Part shown: positions 6,016 through 6,202 of the stretch, piece by piece | How the letters are laid out: each line of letters opens with the position of its first letter | Numbering within the stretch: position 1 is the first letter of the stretch | Source of the DNA: Ahrensia sp. | Lineage (GTDB): Bacteria; Pseudomonadota; Alphaproteobacteria; Rhizobiales; Rhizobiaceae | Reading direction: 5' to 3' | NCBI GenBank assembly: GCA_024639025.1 | Contig: JAHEJF010000123.1 | Location: 1-6,202 of the forward strand | Length of the DNA: 6,202 nt | Program-made: the position numbers and the translations under genes | Notes under the pieces: model-generated | Seen by the model: the letters and a program-made list of their open reading frames with translations, nothing else | What the model was told of the DNA's origin: nothing | Databases searched by the model: none

Positions 6016-6202
6016 AGATCGCCATGCGGCTGGTTTCGAGATAGGCAGTTACGATCTTGTCACGTATGGCAATCGAGGTGCGCAGCGCTTGCTCTGCTTG
6101 CATCACAGCATCGACAACTTCTCTTGTGCTCGCTTCGCCGGTAATGCCCTGTACCGCCATATTGTCGGCATTTTTCATCGACTCGACGGTGTTGGATGCC
6201 AT
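6014..6202 (-). CDS. fliE: FliE, MS ring-rod junction protein (C-terminal part)
   Basis: FliE joins the MS ring to the proximal rod and is needed early for export of the other rod proteins. Only 62 residues are in the window; FliE is normally about 100-115 residues, so the 5' part lies beyond position 6202. A Met codon falls exactly on the window edge, but it is most likely an internal residue. The visible part shows the conserved FliE C terminus: a helix [20 protein letters not shown] (27-46), then [16 protein letters not shown] at the end, comparable to the R-N-K-L-V-x-A-Y-x-E-x-x-x-M ending of other FliE proteins. It is followed 10 bases later by flgG. In rhizobia flgB and flgC lie just upstream of fliE, which I would expect beyond this edge. 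Confidence 0.92.
   Translation of the reverse strand: MASNTVESMKNADNMAVQGITGEASTREVVDAVMQAEQALRTSIAIRDKIVTAYLETSRMAI

Overview
This 6.2 kb window is a piece of a flagellar gene cluster with every gene on the minus strand. Read in the direction of transcription (high to low coordinates), the order is fliE (partial) - flgG - flgA - flgI - motE - flgH - fliL - fliP, then a 207 bp non-coding gap, then a flagellin gene. This order, with a motE-type gene between flgI and flgH and a flagellin directly after fliP, is the arrangement I know from Hyphomicrobiales (rhizobia, Agrobacterium, Brucella and marine relatives). The proteins agree with that: a short SAF-domain FlgA, a 300-residue flagellin with the rhizobial-type N terminus, and a MotE with a single mature cysteine at residue 53. 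The moderate GC content would fit a marine or host-associated member of that order. I cannot name a genus.

Region 1130-6202 is a compact operon. Genes are joined by 1-base overlaps (flgG/flgA, flgA/flgI), 4-base overlaps (flgI/motE, motE/flgH, fliL/fliP) or 10-base gaps that hold a Shine-Dalgarno sequence (fliE/flgG, flgH/fliL). Two genes, fliL and fliP, start with GTG. Functionally the operon builds the rod (FliE, FlgG), the P ring (FlgI, with its chaperone FlgA), the L ring (FlgH), a stator-associated membrane protein (FliL), a periplasmic motor chaperone (MotE) and a core subunit of the flagellar export gate (FliP).

Region 923-1129 separates the operon from the flagellin. It holds a weak hairpin followed by a short T run just after fliP (possible terminator or attenuator), a partial sigma-28-like -10 element, and a flagellin leader rich in inverted repeats. 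The most notable element is a perfect 8 bp inverted repeat (926-933 / 950-957) whose downstream arm contains the flagellin Shine-Dalgarno, so the mRNA can fold to hide its own ribosome binding site. This suggests post-transcriptional control of flagellin, as known for the FlbT/FlaF system of alphaproteobacteria.

Region 20-922 is the flagellin itself. It has well-conserved N- and C-terminal filament-core regions around a short central segment that carries an unusual acidic loop resembling a calcium-binding site.

I see no mobile elements, tRNA or rRNA genes, CRISPR arrays or foreign-looking islands. The window looks like ordinary chromosomal motility DNA, and its main interest lies in the flagellin leader.
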